Assembly (NCBI GenBank): GCA_017644325.1
Contig: JAEPLS010000001.1
Span: forward strand, 953,774-1,017,773
DNA: 64,000 nt
Source: Prochlorococcus marinus CUG1438
GTDB lineage: Bacteria > Cyanobacteriota > Cyanobacteriia > PCC-6307 > Cyanobiaceae
Reading direction: 5' to 3'
The position numbers were made by a program, and so were the translations under genes. Each line of letters opens with the position of its first letter. Within the stretch, counting starts at the first letter, position 1. This document shows positions 49,312 through 58,240 of the stretch, in pieces. Below the pieces are notes generated by a model. The model saw only the letters and a program-made list of their open reading frames with translations. It was not told where the DNA came from and made no database searches.

Positions 49312-50468
49312 AAATGAAAACACTACAAGAAGTATTATTATTTTTACATCAGAAGTGGAAAATAAAAGTCAAGCATTTTTCTCAATCAAAAGAAAAAAAA
49401 TTTGAAATTGATAAAAATAAATATAAAAGAACTATTGATTTCCCATTTGACAAAATTAGACCTCAAGAAATGTTGTCTTGGTTGGATTATTCATCACAAG
49501 GATGGATTATCTTATCATCAGATCTAACAATAAAATTTATTAATAAAAAGGCTTTATCTCTTGTTAGGTTCATTAAATATAAAGATATCATTGGAAAAGC
49601 AATTAATGATATTAATGAGCTTGAAGTACTGAGAAATAAAATTCTTTACTCAAGAAAAAAAAATTTTCCAATCAGTCTTGACTTCACCATTGCAGGAGAA
49701 CCTATTTGGGCAAAGATTATTAGAGGAAGTAAAAAGAGTTATTTAATAATGTTGGAAAGTAAATTATCAATTGAATCCATAAAAAAACGACAAAATCAAT
49801 TAATTAATGATGTATCTCATGAACTGAAAACCCCTCTTACATCTCTTATCTTAATTGGGGATAGACTGGAAGAAGTAATATCAAAAAAGGATAGGTATCT
49901 TGTTAAAAGGCTTAAGAAAGAGTCAAAGAGATTGAGAAAAATGGTCGAAGAGACTTTAGAGCTTTCCAAGTTAGAAAGTAGCGAATCTTTTAATAAAAAC
50001 AAAAAAATATCTATTTCAGATTTGGTTATGGAATCTTGGCAAACATTAAAACCTCTTGCAGAAAAAAAAGATATAAAAATAAGTTTATTTATACCAACAA
50101 AATATTATATTGCTGGTGATATTGAAAATTTAAAAAGAGCATTTATAAATATTTTAGATAATGCTATTCGTTACTCCCCATTTAATGAAGAAATTCAAAT
50201 TGAAATTTTCAAGAGAGATAGCTCTGTTGTTATAAGAGTTAGAGATAAAGGTATTGGATTAGAAGAAAATGAATTTAATGACATTTTTTCTCGTTTTTAT
50301 AGAGGTGACCCATCAAGGACTAAATTCAAGAAAAGTGGTAGTGGTTTAGGTCTTTCAATAACAAAAAAAATAATCAATAACAATAAAGGTTTTATAAAGG
50401 CTTTTAATCATAAAGATGGTGGAGCGATTATTGAAACTATCTTTCCGTGTCTTAATACAGATTTGTAG
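49308..50468 (+). CDS. phoR: Phosphate sensor histidine kinase PhoR
   Basis: A PAS-like domain (about 45-140) precedes HisKA with the phosphorylated His in NDVSHELKTPLTSL. N box NILDNAIRYSP, G1 VRDKGIGLEENEF and G2 GSGLGLSI follow. No transmembrane helix is visible at the N-terminus, unlike typical PhoR, so it may be cytosolic or attached through partners. It is translated with phoB. Confidence 0.88.
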   Translation: MKMKTLQEVLLFLHQKWKIKVKHFSQSKEKKFEIDKNKYKRTIDFPFDKIRPQEMLSWLDYSSQGWIILSSDLTIKFINKKALSLVRFIKYKDIIGKAINDINELEVLRNKILYSRKKNFPISLDFTIAGEPIWAKIIRGSKKSYLIMLESKLSIESIKKRQNQLINDVSHELKTPLTSLILIGDRLEEVISKKDRYLVKRLKKESKRLRKMVEETLELSKLESSESFNKNKKISISDLVMESWQTLKPLAEKKDIKISLFIPTKYYIAGDIENLKRAFINILDNAIRYSPFNEEIQIEIFKRDSSVVIRVRDKGIGLEENEFNDIFSRFYRGDPSRTKFKKSGSGLGLSITKKIINNNKGFIKAFNHKDGGAIIETIFPCLNTDL

Positions 50469-50475
50469 GGAAAAT

Positions 50476-50688
50476 TTAAAAAATATTAGGACATGATTTT
50501 TCTGCAATAAATTTTTTTAAATTCAAAACCCCCTCTCTTGTAAAAAGAATGCTTCCTTCTTTGGAGTCATCTGCCCAATAAGAATCTCTTTTCCCAATAG
50601 CTAACCACAGCCTATCAGGTAATGTTGGCATATACATACTCTCAAAAGCACATGTTCCTATGTTATTTTCTTCTTTTTTATGTTCCAT
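50476..50688 (-). CDS. Hypothetical protein of the pho cluster, 70 residues
   Basis: Soluble, with ALLAWAIGKRD-like segment (DRLWLAIGKRDSYWADDSKE) and a C-terminal FIAEKSCPNIF. It lies between phoR and the porin and ends beside the phoR stop. Unknown. Confidence 0.55.
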   Translation of the reverse strand: MEHKKEENNIGTCAFESMYMPTLPDRLWLAIGKRDSYWADDSKEGSILFTREGVLNLKKFIAEKSCPNIF

Positions 50689-50747
50689 TTAAAAAGTTAA
50701 GGAAAAAAAATTATTAAGAGCGATTTAAGGTTTAAAGAATGCTAAGC

Positions 50748-50778
50748 AAAAAAAGACCTGCGTAAAGCAGGTCTTTTT
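50748..50778. terminator. Bidirectional terminator
   Basis: AAAAAGACCTGC-GTAAA-GCAGGTCTTTTT is a perfect hairpin with T-runs on both strands, ending the porin transcript and any read-through toward it. Confidence 0.85.
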
Positions 50779-50813
50779 GTGTGTAAGAGATTTTCTAAAT
50801 TAAATTAATAAAT

Positions 50814-51950
50814 TTAGAAGCTGAATGAAGTCTTAACCATTACACCAGTTGTATCATCAGTGTTAAGTGTTGATACATCTTTTACGTAAATTAATGGTGT
50901 AATTGTCATGCCATCATTAATTTCGTAATCGTAGTATGCCTCGTACATGTACTGAGCATCTGTATCTTCAACAGTGTTAACTCTTGTACCCATTCCAAGT
51001 CCTAGAGTACCAGGGCCAAATTCACTCCACTGTAATCCAACGAAGACGTTTGTATATTCGTCAGAAGCAGCTACTTCGCTGTCATCTTCACCGTATTCGT
51101 AACCAACGCTGATTGAAGGAAGCCCCTCATTGTCAGGTATGTAGTATGCATTTAAGCCATAAGCGAAGTCATTACCCATGTTGTCATTAACTGGTGCGCC
51201 ATCTTCGAGTGCTCCGTAAGTGAATGAAACACCATAAGAATCAGCTGTATAAGCAAAGTTAAAGCCATAAGCATCCACTCCTTCTTCGTTTGCTATATCA
51301 TCTGGGTTGCCAGCATAACCAACTGCAGCAGTTAAACCATTACCGAAGTCATATTCAGCACCAACCATCGCTGAGTCATTATTGACAAAAGCGTTATTAG
51401 TTCCACATTCGTCAAGAGTGTCACTAGGTGTTCCGTAAACGCAAGCATTTGTAAACATCTTACTTGCGCCTATGTCATCACCAACCATTACAGTGATGTT
51501 TTCACCAAGTGGGAAGGTGTAAGAAATCTCGTCAAGTCTTAGGGCTTCAGTAGCTTGTGTGTCTCCACCGAACTCACCAATACCTGGCGCGTCAGAATTA
51601 CCAGTATCGAATTTAGTTTCAAGTTTATCTTCACCAGTGAAGCTGGTAGTTAATTTAATGCCGAAATCATAACCTGTTGTTAGGTTGTCATCAAGGTCGT
51701 TTCCTGCATCATCATCATTCTCGAAACCTGCGTAGAAGTTAGCGCCGAATGATGCCGTTGTAGTTTCTGAGAAACCACCAGCTTCAAAGTTATTTAATCT
51801 TGCTTCAAGTCCGTCTACGCGGCTGTTAGTAATAGCAAGTTGTTCTGCAGGAGTGAAATCACTAATAGTAACTTCGTTTGCTGTAGCTGACATAGGAGCT
51901 AAAAGTCCTAATGTTGCAGGGGCTATAAGCAAATTTTTAAAAAGTTTCAT
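50814..51950 (-). CDS. Outer-membrane porin (phosphate-regulated)
   Basis: The 378-residue protein starts at ATG 51950 with a signal peptide ending near SATANE. A short SLH-like coiled segment (ITISDFTPAEQLAITNSRVD-type) is followed by a barrel-type domain rich in Asp/Gly/Tyr alternation, and ends in Phe (KTSFSF), the usual last residue. It is divergent to pstS across Pho boxes, so it is likely the phosphate porin. Another copy begins at 63675. Confidence 0.85.
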   Translation of the reverse strand: MKLFKNLLIAPATLGLLAPMSATANEVTISDFTPAEQLAITNSRVDGLEARLNNFEAGGFSETTTASFGANFYAGFENDDDAGNDLDDNLTTGYDFGIKLTTSFTGEDKLETKFDTGNSDAPGIGEFGGDTQATEALRLDEISYTFPLGENITVMVGDDIGASKMFTNACVYGTPSDTLDECGTNNAFVNNDSAMVGAEYDFGNGLTAAVGYAGNPDDIANEEGVDAYGFNFAYTADSYGVSFTYGALEDGAPVNDNMGNDFAYGLNAYYIPDNEGLPSISVGYEYGEDDSEVAASDEYTNVFVGLQWSEFGPGTLGLGMGTRVNTVEDTDAQYMYEAYYDYEINDGMTITPLIYVKDVSTLNTDDTTGVMVKTSFSF

Positions 51951-51998
51951 GAACCTCAACACGTAAATAATGGATATAAATCCATATTCATAAAAACG

Positions 51999-52070
51999 AA
52001 TTAAGGTTAAGAAATGAATAAGGTTTAAAATCAAAAAAAAATTTAAATAAACCTTAAACTCCTCTTAAAT
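51999..52070 (-). promoter_or_regulatory. PhoB-box-like repeats on the porin side
   Basis: CTTAAAC (52053) and CTTAAAT (52064) are 11 bases apart, and AAGGTTAAG/AAGGTTTAA repeat near 52005-52028. This 11-base direct repeat is the usual spacing of cyanobacterial Pho boxes. The spacer 51951-52301 has no gene. Confidence 0.6.
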
Positions 52071-52176
52071 TAATGGGAAAATTTTCCACAAATTTCAAAA
52101 TTTTTATTAATAAAAATTAAAAATTAACCAAAGTTAATATATTAATATTTTTAAATTCAAATAGAAAAAATCATAA

Positions 52177-52206
52177 TTTAAGATTTTGTTTAAGAGAGAG
52201 TTAAGA
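52177..52206 (+). promoter_or_regulatory. PhoB-box-like repeats upstream of pstS
   Basis: TTTAAGA at 52177 and 52189 and GTTAAGA at 52200 form three direct repeats at about 11-12 base spacing, upstream of pstS. Confidence 0.65.
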
Positions 52207-52301
52207 ACTAATTAATTTAAAGATAAACTTTTAATTAGAGAGGATTTGTAATCTAAATAAATGCTATAAATGTGAAGTCTATCATTTTGATCATTTAAAC
52301 A

Positions 52302-53276
52302 ATGAAATTAGCTAAAAAGGCTTTTTTGTTAGCTTCAACTATGACTCTGGTTGCTTCTTGCGGAACCTCAACTTCTTCAGTGAGGTTAAGTGGAGCTGGA
52401 GCATCTTTCCCTGCCAAAATTTATACTAGATGGTTCAAAGATTTATCAAATGATGGAGGTCCAAAAGTAAATTATCAAGCTGTTGGTTCGGGTTCTGGAA
52501 GAAAAGCATTTATTGATCAGACTGTAAACTTTGGTGCGTCTGATGATCCCATGAAAGATAAAGATATAGCAAAAGTTACTAGAGGATTAGTTCAGATACC
52601 TATGGTTGGTGGAACTATTGCATTTGGTTATAACTACGACTGTGATTTGAAACTTTCCCAAGAGAAAGCAGTACAAGTTGCTATGGGAATGATTAAGGAT
52701 TGGAAAGAATTAGGTTGTAAACCAGGGAAATTGACTTGGACCCATCGTTCTGATGGATCAGGTACAACTAAAGCCTTTACAAACTCTATGGAAGCGTTTT
52801 CAAAAACCTGGACATTGGGCACAGGTAAGTCTGTAAAATGGCCGGCAGGTGTTGGAGCAAAAGGTAATTCAGGTGTGGCAGGTGTTATTCAAAATACTCC
52901 TGGTGCAATTGGTTATGTTAACCAGTCATACATTAAAGGTAATGTGAAAGCTGCAGCACTTCAGAATCTTTCTGGAGAATATGTAAAGCCTACAGTTGAG
53001 GCAGGAGCTAAAGCTCTCAATGGTATTACTTTAGATAAAAATCTTGCTGGTAAAAATCCTAATCCAACAGCAAAAGGAGCATATCCTATAGCTTCATTAA
53101 CATGGATACTTGCTTATGAAGAAGGTAATGGTAGAAATACTAAAGCTATTAAACAAGCCTTTAATACATTGTTAAGTGATGAGTATCAAGATAAAGCTCC
53201 ATCACTAGGATTTGTTCCTTTGAAAGGCGAAATTCTTGAGAAGTCAAGAGCTGCGGTAAAAAGAATCGGTAAATAA
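52302..53276 (+). CDS. pstS: Phosphate-binding protein of the Pst transporter
   Basis: A lipoprotein signal (VASCGTS) is followed by the PstS fold: GAGASFPAKIYTRWFKDL, NYQAVGSGSGRKAFIDQTV, FGASDDPM, THRSDGSGTTKAF, where Ser/Thr/Asp bind phosphate, and GAIGYVNQSY. Length 324 residues is normal. pstCAB are not in the window, so the rest of the transporter must be elsewhere. Confidence 0.95.
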   Translation: MKLAKKAFLLASTMTLVASCGTSTSSVRLSGAGASFPAKIYTRWFKDLSNDGGPKVNYQAVGSGSGRKAFIDQTVNFGASDDPMKDKDIAKVTRGLVQIPMVGGTIAFGYNYDCDLKLSQEKAVQVAMGMIKDWKELGCKPGKLTWTHRSDGSGTTKAFTNSMEAFSKTWTLGTGKSVKWPAGVGAKGNSGVAGVIQNTPGAIGYVNQSYIKGNVKAAALQNLSGEYVKPTVEAGAKALNGITLDKNLAGKNPNPTAKGAYPIASLTWILAYEEGNGRNTKAIKQAFNTLLSDEYQDKAPSLGFVPLKGEILEKSRAAVKRIGK

Positions 53277-53293
53277 ACCGTAAGACAATATTT

Positions 53294-53322
53294 AAAAGGA
53301 GGAATTTATTTCCTCCTTTTTT
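53294..53322. terminator. Bidirectional terminator between pstS and chrA-like gene
   Basis: AAAAGGAGGAA pairs with TTCCTCCTTTT around a TTTA loop, with T-runs on both strands. Confidence 0.85.
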
Positions 53323-54547
53323 ATGCAAACAAATATTTTGATAAACCTAATATTAAAGAAAAAAGAATAAGTATGTAGGTGGGAACTACTTTTAAAAAAG
53401 ATAATAGTGTGGAGATTAAAACTATAAAAATAGAGCTAATTAAAAAGAATTTTGATGAAAAACTATCTTCAATTAAATTAAAGCCAGAGAAAATAACTGC
53501 TCCTGGAATTGTATTGATTACTCCTTCGATAAAGTAATTAACAGATTTAATTCTGTTTTTTATGAAGCCTTTCCCAAAAACAAAAATCAAGATAAAACTT
53601 GGTAAAAATATTGCAAACGTTGATATAAATGAATATTTTAAAGCCTCATTAATACCTCCAATTGAAAAACCTGCTTTATATCCAATAAAACTTGTAGTTA
53701 ATAAGACAGGACCAGGTGTTATCTGGCCAATCATTATGCCATCAATAAATTCATTATTTGTTAACCATCCTTGCGAGATAACATAATCACTCATTAAAGG
53801 AATAATTACTAATCCGCCTCCAAATATAAAAAGTCCCGATTTGAAAAAGAATAAAAATAGATTAAGGTAATTTATTAAAAATTTTGAGTTTAAAGAATCC
53901 TTCAAAAAATTATAAAACTTGGCAATATCCAAAAAGATTGAGCTAGTTAAAAATGAGGTTGTTGAAAATATAGATAAAGGGACCAAGCTATAAAAAATAT
54001 CTTTGAATTTCTTTAAAAATATATTTATCAATCCTGCAATAGTAAGTATTGTAATTAGAGGAAATTGAATACTATTATATTTGGCAAATATAAGTAGAAA
54101 TAATATTGAGCTAGAGAATAATATTCGATCAAACTTTAATCTTTTTTTTAATAGAACTAATGAGAATGAAAAAATTATTCCTGCAATAATAGGAGGATTA
54201 AAATAAATTAAATCACTTAGAAATTTTGATCCAGAATAAATTTGCCAAAAAAAGCTAAGAACTAATACCGAAATGAATCCTGGGATAATGAAACATATAC
54301 CGGATATCAATCCACCAAGATAACCATTAATTTTAAGACCTATATATATTGCTAATTGAGTGGATATTGGCCCTGGAAGCAATTGACATAAACCAATACC
54401 TTTTTCAAAAGATTGGGTAGAGATTAGTTTTTTATTATTTATAAGTTCATCTTCGAATAAAGAAATATGAGCATATGGTCCTCCAAAACTGAAAATACCA
54501 ATTTTTAGAAAAATTTTTGCAAGTTCAATTAAGGATATTTTTGCCAT
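53321..54547 (-). CDS. chrA: ChrA-family (CHR) transporter
   Basis: The 408-residue protein is a long (bidomain) CHR transporter: [16 protein letters not shown] near 20, [19 protein letters not shown] near 57 and, in the second half, [19 protein letters not shown] and [21 protein letters not shown] proteins export chromate. In Prochlorococcus pho clusters it may export another oxyanion such as arsenate. It lies in the pho/ars block. Confidence 0.85.
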   Translation of the reverse strand: MAKISLIELAKIFLKIGIFSFGGPYAHISLFEDELINNKKLISTQSFEKGIGLCQLLPGPISTQLAIYIGLKINGYLGGLISGICFIIPGFISVLVLSFFWQIYSGSKFLSDLIYFNPPIIAGIIFSFSLVLLKKRLKFDRILFSSSILFLLIFAKYNSIQFPLITILTIAGLINIFLKKFKDIFYSLVPLSIFSTTSFLTSSIFLDIAKFYNFLKDSLNSKFLINYLNLFLFFFKSGLFIFGGGLVIIPLMSDYVISQGWLTNNEFIDGIMIGQITPGPVLLTTSFIGYKAGFSIGGINEALKYSFISTFAIFLPSFILIFVFGKGFIKNRIKSVNYFIEGVINTIPGAVIFSGFNLIEDSFSSKFFLISSIFIVLISTLLSFLKVVPTYILILFSLILGLSKYLFA

Positions 54548-54577
54548 TTAAATACTCTAATTTCTAAAAATTAGTTT

Positions 54578-55837
54578 TTATGGTGATGATAAGCTTTGTT
54601 TGATTGATGGTAATTTAAGACTCGAAATCCAAGATAATAATATTAGAAGTGATGAAAAATAAAGACAATATTGAAGACCAATACTCGGATTTCTCCCAAT
54701 CATAAATAGTAAGCCAGATAGTAATGTTCCAACTAGTCTTCCAGCAGCATTTGCCATGTAATAGAAGCCAACATTTAAACTGACTTTTTCATTATCAGAG
54801 TAGGCCAAAATCATATAAGAATGTGTGGAGGAATTCATTGCAAAAACAAATCCAAAAATAGTAAGTCCTAAAATTATTGCTATCGATGGAGAACTTTCTC
54901 TCCATAATGCGACTCCTATCAAAGATGGTATGACCATTAATACGGCACTCCAAAATTGGATAGCTTTACGATCTGGACTTTCTTTCTGGCCCCACATCTT
55001 TCTAATTGCTGGAGCCGAAGCCTGAACAATTCCATAACCTATTACCCAGGCCCCAAGAAATAATCCTATCTCCATGTAGTCCCAACCAAATGCCATATCT
55101 AGGAATACTGGAAGAGCTACAACAAACCAAACATCTCTTGCTCCAAAAAGAAAGAATCTTGCTGCTGAAAGAATATTTATTGCATTTGATTTTGAAAAAA
55201 GATCATTAAAAGCTGGTTTGGTTTTCATCTTACCAATTTCTCTAGGCAAAATTAATGTCAATAAAAAGGCTAAGCAGAGTCCAAAACCCATAATTCCTAC
55301 AGCATTATTGAATCCAAATAACTTATATAAAAGTCCACCCAAGAAGAACCCAACTCCCTTAAGAGCATTTTTAGATCCAGTTAAAATAGCAACCCATTTA
55401 AAAAGTTGTTTTTGGCCAGTATCATTGCCATCATTTGCCTCTGGAACTACTGTCTTAACAGCACTTTTAGCACTCATTTTGTTTAAATCTTTTGCTATCC
55501 CACTGACTGCTTGAGCAACCATAACGTATAAGACACTAAATATTACTGGCCAATCCTCCTTAACTGGAATAAGCATGAAAAGAGCAATGATTTGAAGGAT
55601 AGTCCCAATCCATAAAGTAAGCCTTAAACCATATCTTGCTCCTATCCAACCACCATATAAATTAGTAATTATTCCAAAAAACTCATAAAAAAGGAAAAGT
55701 AAAGCAATTTGTAGAGTTGTGTAACCTAGCTCATGAAAGTGACCAACAACTAATAATCTTAATGCGCCGTCAGTAAGCGTGAACGCCCAATAGTTTGCTG
55801 TTACAACACTATATTGTTGAATATTAGATAACTTCAT
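54578..55837 (-). CDS. arsJ: ArsJ, organoarsenical (1-arseno-3-phosphoglycerate) exporter
   Basis: The 419-residue MFS protein begins with IQQYSVVTANYWAFTLTDGA and has LFYEFFGIITNLYGGWIGAR near residue 50, as in ArsJ. With ArsJ-associated GAPDH 11 bases upstream, the pair converts arsenate to 1-arseno-3-phosphoglycerate and exports it. About 12 helices are visible. Confidence 0.88.
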   Translation of the reverse strand: MKLSNIQQYSVVTANYWAFTLTDGALRLLVVGHFHELGYTTLQIALLFLFYEFFGIITNLYGGWIGARYGLRLTLWIGTILQIIALFMLIPVKEDWPVIFSVLYVMVAQAVSGIAKDLNKMSAKSAVKTVVPEANDGNDTGQKQLFKWVAILTGSKNALKGVGFFLGGLLYKLFGFNNAVGIMGFGLCLAFLLTLILPREIGKMKTKPAFNDLFSKSNAINILSAARFFLFGARDVWFVVALPVFLDMAFGWDYMEIGLFLGAWVIGYGIVQASAPAIRKMWGQKESPDRKAIQFWSAVLMVIPSLIGVALWRESSPSIAIILGLTIFGFVFAMNSSTHSYMILAYSDNEKVSLNVGFYYMANAAGRLVGTLLSGLLFMIGRNPSIGLQYCLYFSSLLILLSWISSLKLPSIKQSLSSP

Positions 55838-55848
55838 AAAGACATAAA

Positions 55849-56871
55849 TTAAATTTCTTTTTTGATTACGTATTCAGTAAGATCTGCAAGTCTGCAGCTG
55901 TAACCCCACTCGTTGTCATACCAAGCGTATATCTTTAATAAATTTGAATTAACAACCATCGTCGATAAACTATCAACTATTGAACTTCTAGAGTCATTTA
56001 CATAATCTGCAGAAACTAAAGGTCTTTCTTCGTAGCCAAGAATTCCTTTTAAATAAGTTTCTGAAGCTTCCTTAAGTGCCATATTTACTTGTTCAGTTGT
56101 CACGTCTTTATTTAATTCAAAAACTGCATCTGTTAAAGAACCATTAAGTAGAGGAACTCTTACTGCATGTCCATTTAATTTTCCTTTTAATTTTGGAAAG
56201 ATCTCAGCGATAGCTTTAGCAGACCCAGTGGTAGTAGGTATTAAACTTTGCATACATCCTCTTGCTCTCCTCAAATCACTTTTATAAAAATCTACTGGGA
56301 CTTGAGTGTTCGTGACATCGTGAATAGTTGTAATAGCACCATGTTTAATTGAAAAATTTTCATTAATTACCTTTACTATCGGAGCTAAACAATTTGTAGT
56401 GCAGGATGCTGCAGTTACTAATTTATGTTTGGAAGGGTCATAAAGACTTTGATTTATGCCATAAACAACATTAAGTGATTCAGCTTCTGCAACAATTCCC
56501 TTAACTGGACAAGCTACTATTACTCTTTTCATCCCTAGAGATTCAAAATAGGGATTTAGTTTTTCTGGCTTTTTATTCTTTCCTGTACATTCCAAAATAA
56601 TATCTACAGAAGATTTTTCCCAAGGAACATCAAGGTAATTTTTAAAAGATGTGTAAGCTAATTTCTTTCCATCAATTATTATTTCTTTTTCTTTAACCTT
56701 TATATCTTTAACCCATCTGCCATGGACTGAATCAAATTCGAGTAGATGTGCAGCGGCATTCGAATCTCCTGCTATCTCATTAATGTGAGTTATTTCTATA
56801 TCAGCTCTATTCCATAATGCTCTGAAAACTAATCTGCCAATTCTTCCAAAACCATTAATTCCAATTTTCAT
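55849..56871 (-). CDS. gap: Glyceraldehyde-3-phosphate dehydrogenase of the arsJ type
   Basis: The 340-residue enzyme has the NAD-binding start [17 protein letters not shown], the catalytic Cys in SCTTNCLAP (about 149), [13 protein letters not shown] and the C-terminal WYDNEWGYS. In this operon it probably forms 1-arseno-3-phosphoglycerate from arsenate for ArsJ. It heads the arsJ operon under ArsR control. Confidence 0.92.
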   Translation of the reverse strand: MKIGINGFGRIGRLVFRALWNRADIEITHINEIAGDSNAAAHLLEFDSVHGRWVKDIKVKEKEIIIDGKKLAYTSFKNYLDVPWEKSSVDIILECTGKNKKPEKLNPYFESLGMKRVIVACPVKGIVAEAESLNVVYGINQSLYDPSKHKLVTAASCTTNCLAPIVKVINENFSIKHGAITTIHDVTNTQVPVDFYKSDLRRARGCMQSLIPTTTGSAKAIAEIFPKLKGKLNGHAVRVPLLNGSLTDAVFELNKDVTTEQVNMALKEASETYLKGILGYEERPLVSADYVNDSRSSIVDSLSTMVVNSNLLKIYAWYDNEWGYSCRLADLTEYVIKKEI

Positions 56872-56898
56872 AACTTTGAAAACTCCTATTGAAATTAT

Positions 56899-56934
56899 AC
56901 ATCAAAATATTTTGATGTATCAAGATGTTTTGAT
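56899..56934. promoter_or_regulatory. ArsR operators between gap and arsR
   Basis: ACATCAAAATATTTTGATGT (56899-56918) is a perfect 20-base palindrome. ATCAAGATGTTTTGAT (56919-56934) is an imperfect second site. They lie in the divergent promoter region, as expected for ArsR autoregulation. Confidence 0.75.
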
Positions 56935-56988
56935 TAATGAAATCTTTTTTATTTAAGCTATATTTAGGAAAATTTAATTAATTTAAAA

Positions 56989-57309
56989 TTGTTAAAAGAT
57001 ATTAGCAAAGTAAAAAAAGAAAATATATCTAAGTTGATGGTTTCATTTTCTGATCCTTTTAGGCTAGAAATAATTGACCTAATGATGGATGGAGAAGTTT
57101 GTGTTTGCGATATTATGAAATTAACTAATTTATCTCAATCAAGAATTTCATATCACATAAAAATTTTGAAAGAAGCTGGTCTTATCTCAGACAGACAAGA
57201 AGGTAGATGGGTATATTACAGCCTAAATAAAGAATCTCTCTTTTTGATCAAGGAATGGATAACTTCTTTGACAGATTATTCTTCAAATAAAAAACGTTGC
57301 TGCGAATAA
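56989..57309 (+). CDS. arsR: ArsR-family repressor
   Basis: The 106-residue winged-helix protein has VSFSDPFRLEIIDLMMDGEV, the As(III)-binding CVCD motif (residues 38-41) and SQSRISYHIKILKEAGLISD as recognition helix. The C-terminus ends KKRCCE, with two more Cys that may help to bind As(III). TTG start at 56989. It is divergent to gap-arsJ. Confidence 0.9.
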   Translation: MLKDISKVKKENISKLMVSFSDPFRLEIIDLMMDGEVCVCDIMKLTNLSQSRISYHIKILKEAGLISDRQEGRWVYYSLNKESLFLIKEWITSLTDYSSNKKRCCE

Positions 57310-57327
57310 ATTATATTTTAGATTTTA

Positions 57328-57534
57328 TTAATTTACTTCTGATTCCCTGTCATAAGTCATTCCTGATTGTTCCATCCACTCAGCTTTAGTTTTGCAATTT
57401 TGTTTGTGATTAAAGATGTGAAAACCTTCAATAATAATCATTATGGATAGAAGCAAAACAGGAATAAAATAAACAGGTGAAGATATTACTTCTTTATATT
57501 TGATTTGAGCTATGAATTCCCTGTATTTAAACAT
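57328..57534 (-). CDS. Membrane protein, 68 residues
   Basis: One helix (PVYFIPVLLLSIMIIIEGFH) between a basic N-terminus and a polar tail with one Cys. It converges with arsR. Unknown. Confidence 0.5.
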   Translation of the reverse strand: MFKYREFIAQIKYKEVISSPVYFIPVLLLSIMIIIEGFHIFNHKQNCKTKAEWMEQSGMTYDRESEVN

Positions 57535-57648
57535 CTCCTTAGTTTCTATTTAATAAATAATATTCACCTATGGTTAAGTAAAGTTAAAGAAAAAATCTTT
57601 TTAAAAAATTTAGTTTAAGGATGTTTACTTAAAAAAAATAAAACCTTT

Positions 57649-57894
57649 CTAAATGAACCTTTTGATAATATTATTTCTTCTTACTTGAATATTTGCTGTA
57701 ATTTTTTCCGCTAAAGTTGGCAGATTTGGTGGCTCCAGCATTAGATAAACTCTTCCTGATTTTTCTAAATAAACATAGTCTTCTAATACTTCACGGCTAA
57801 GCAATCTATATAAAGTTTTGGTTGATTTATAACCTAACTTTTTAGCTGTTTGGCTAATCGTATAAGCTTCCAAATGCAATGATTTTGGTTTCAT
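57649..57894 (-). CDS. Small DNA-binding HTH protein (regulator/excisionase-like)
   Basis: The 81-residue protein contains YTISQTAKKLGYKSTKTLYR, a helix-turn-helix of the MerR/excisionase type, and a basic tail. It lies between the cargo and the helicase module and could control element genes or excision. Confidence 0.65.
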   Translation of the reverse strand: MKPKSLHLEAYTISQTAKKLGYKSTKTLYRLLSREVLEDYVYLEKSGRVYLMLEPPNLPTLAEKITANIQVRRNNIIKRFI

Positions 57895-58070
57895 CTTACA
57901 AAATTTACATTAGGTGTAATTAGCTGCTATGAAGGGATTCTATTCCATTTACCTGATCAAGCATTTGTAAAAGTGTGTCTAACTATGCAGACTTTTCCCT
58001 AGGAGAATTTTGGGGTCCGAAATTACCCCCTCCCGTACAAGAAGAAAGAACCTATATTAAAAATTAATGT

Positions 58071-58240
58071 TGCCTTATGTCTTATGTCATTCCTAATAAA
58101 CTCTAGAAATTAAAAAACACAAAAAATAATTATCTTTTGTGGAAATAGATAAGACATAAGACATTCTCTTAAATACAAATCGGTTCAATTCTTTTTAGTG
58201 TCTTAGATAAAAATTATTCTGCCAAGACACATAAGGCATT
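58071..58240. repeat. Iteron-like repeats (candidate replication origin)
   Basis: In the 344-base spacer 57895-58238, CTTATGTC occurs in both orientations: TGCCTTATGTCTTATGTCAT at 58071, AAGACATAAGACATT at 58151, TGTCTTA at 58199 and GCCAAGACACATAAGGCATT at 58221. They lie directly after the helicase gene, a usual place for an origin of a satellite-type replication module. Confidence 0.6.
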
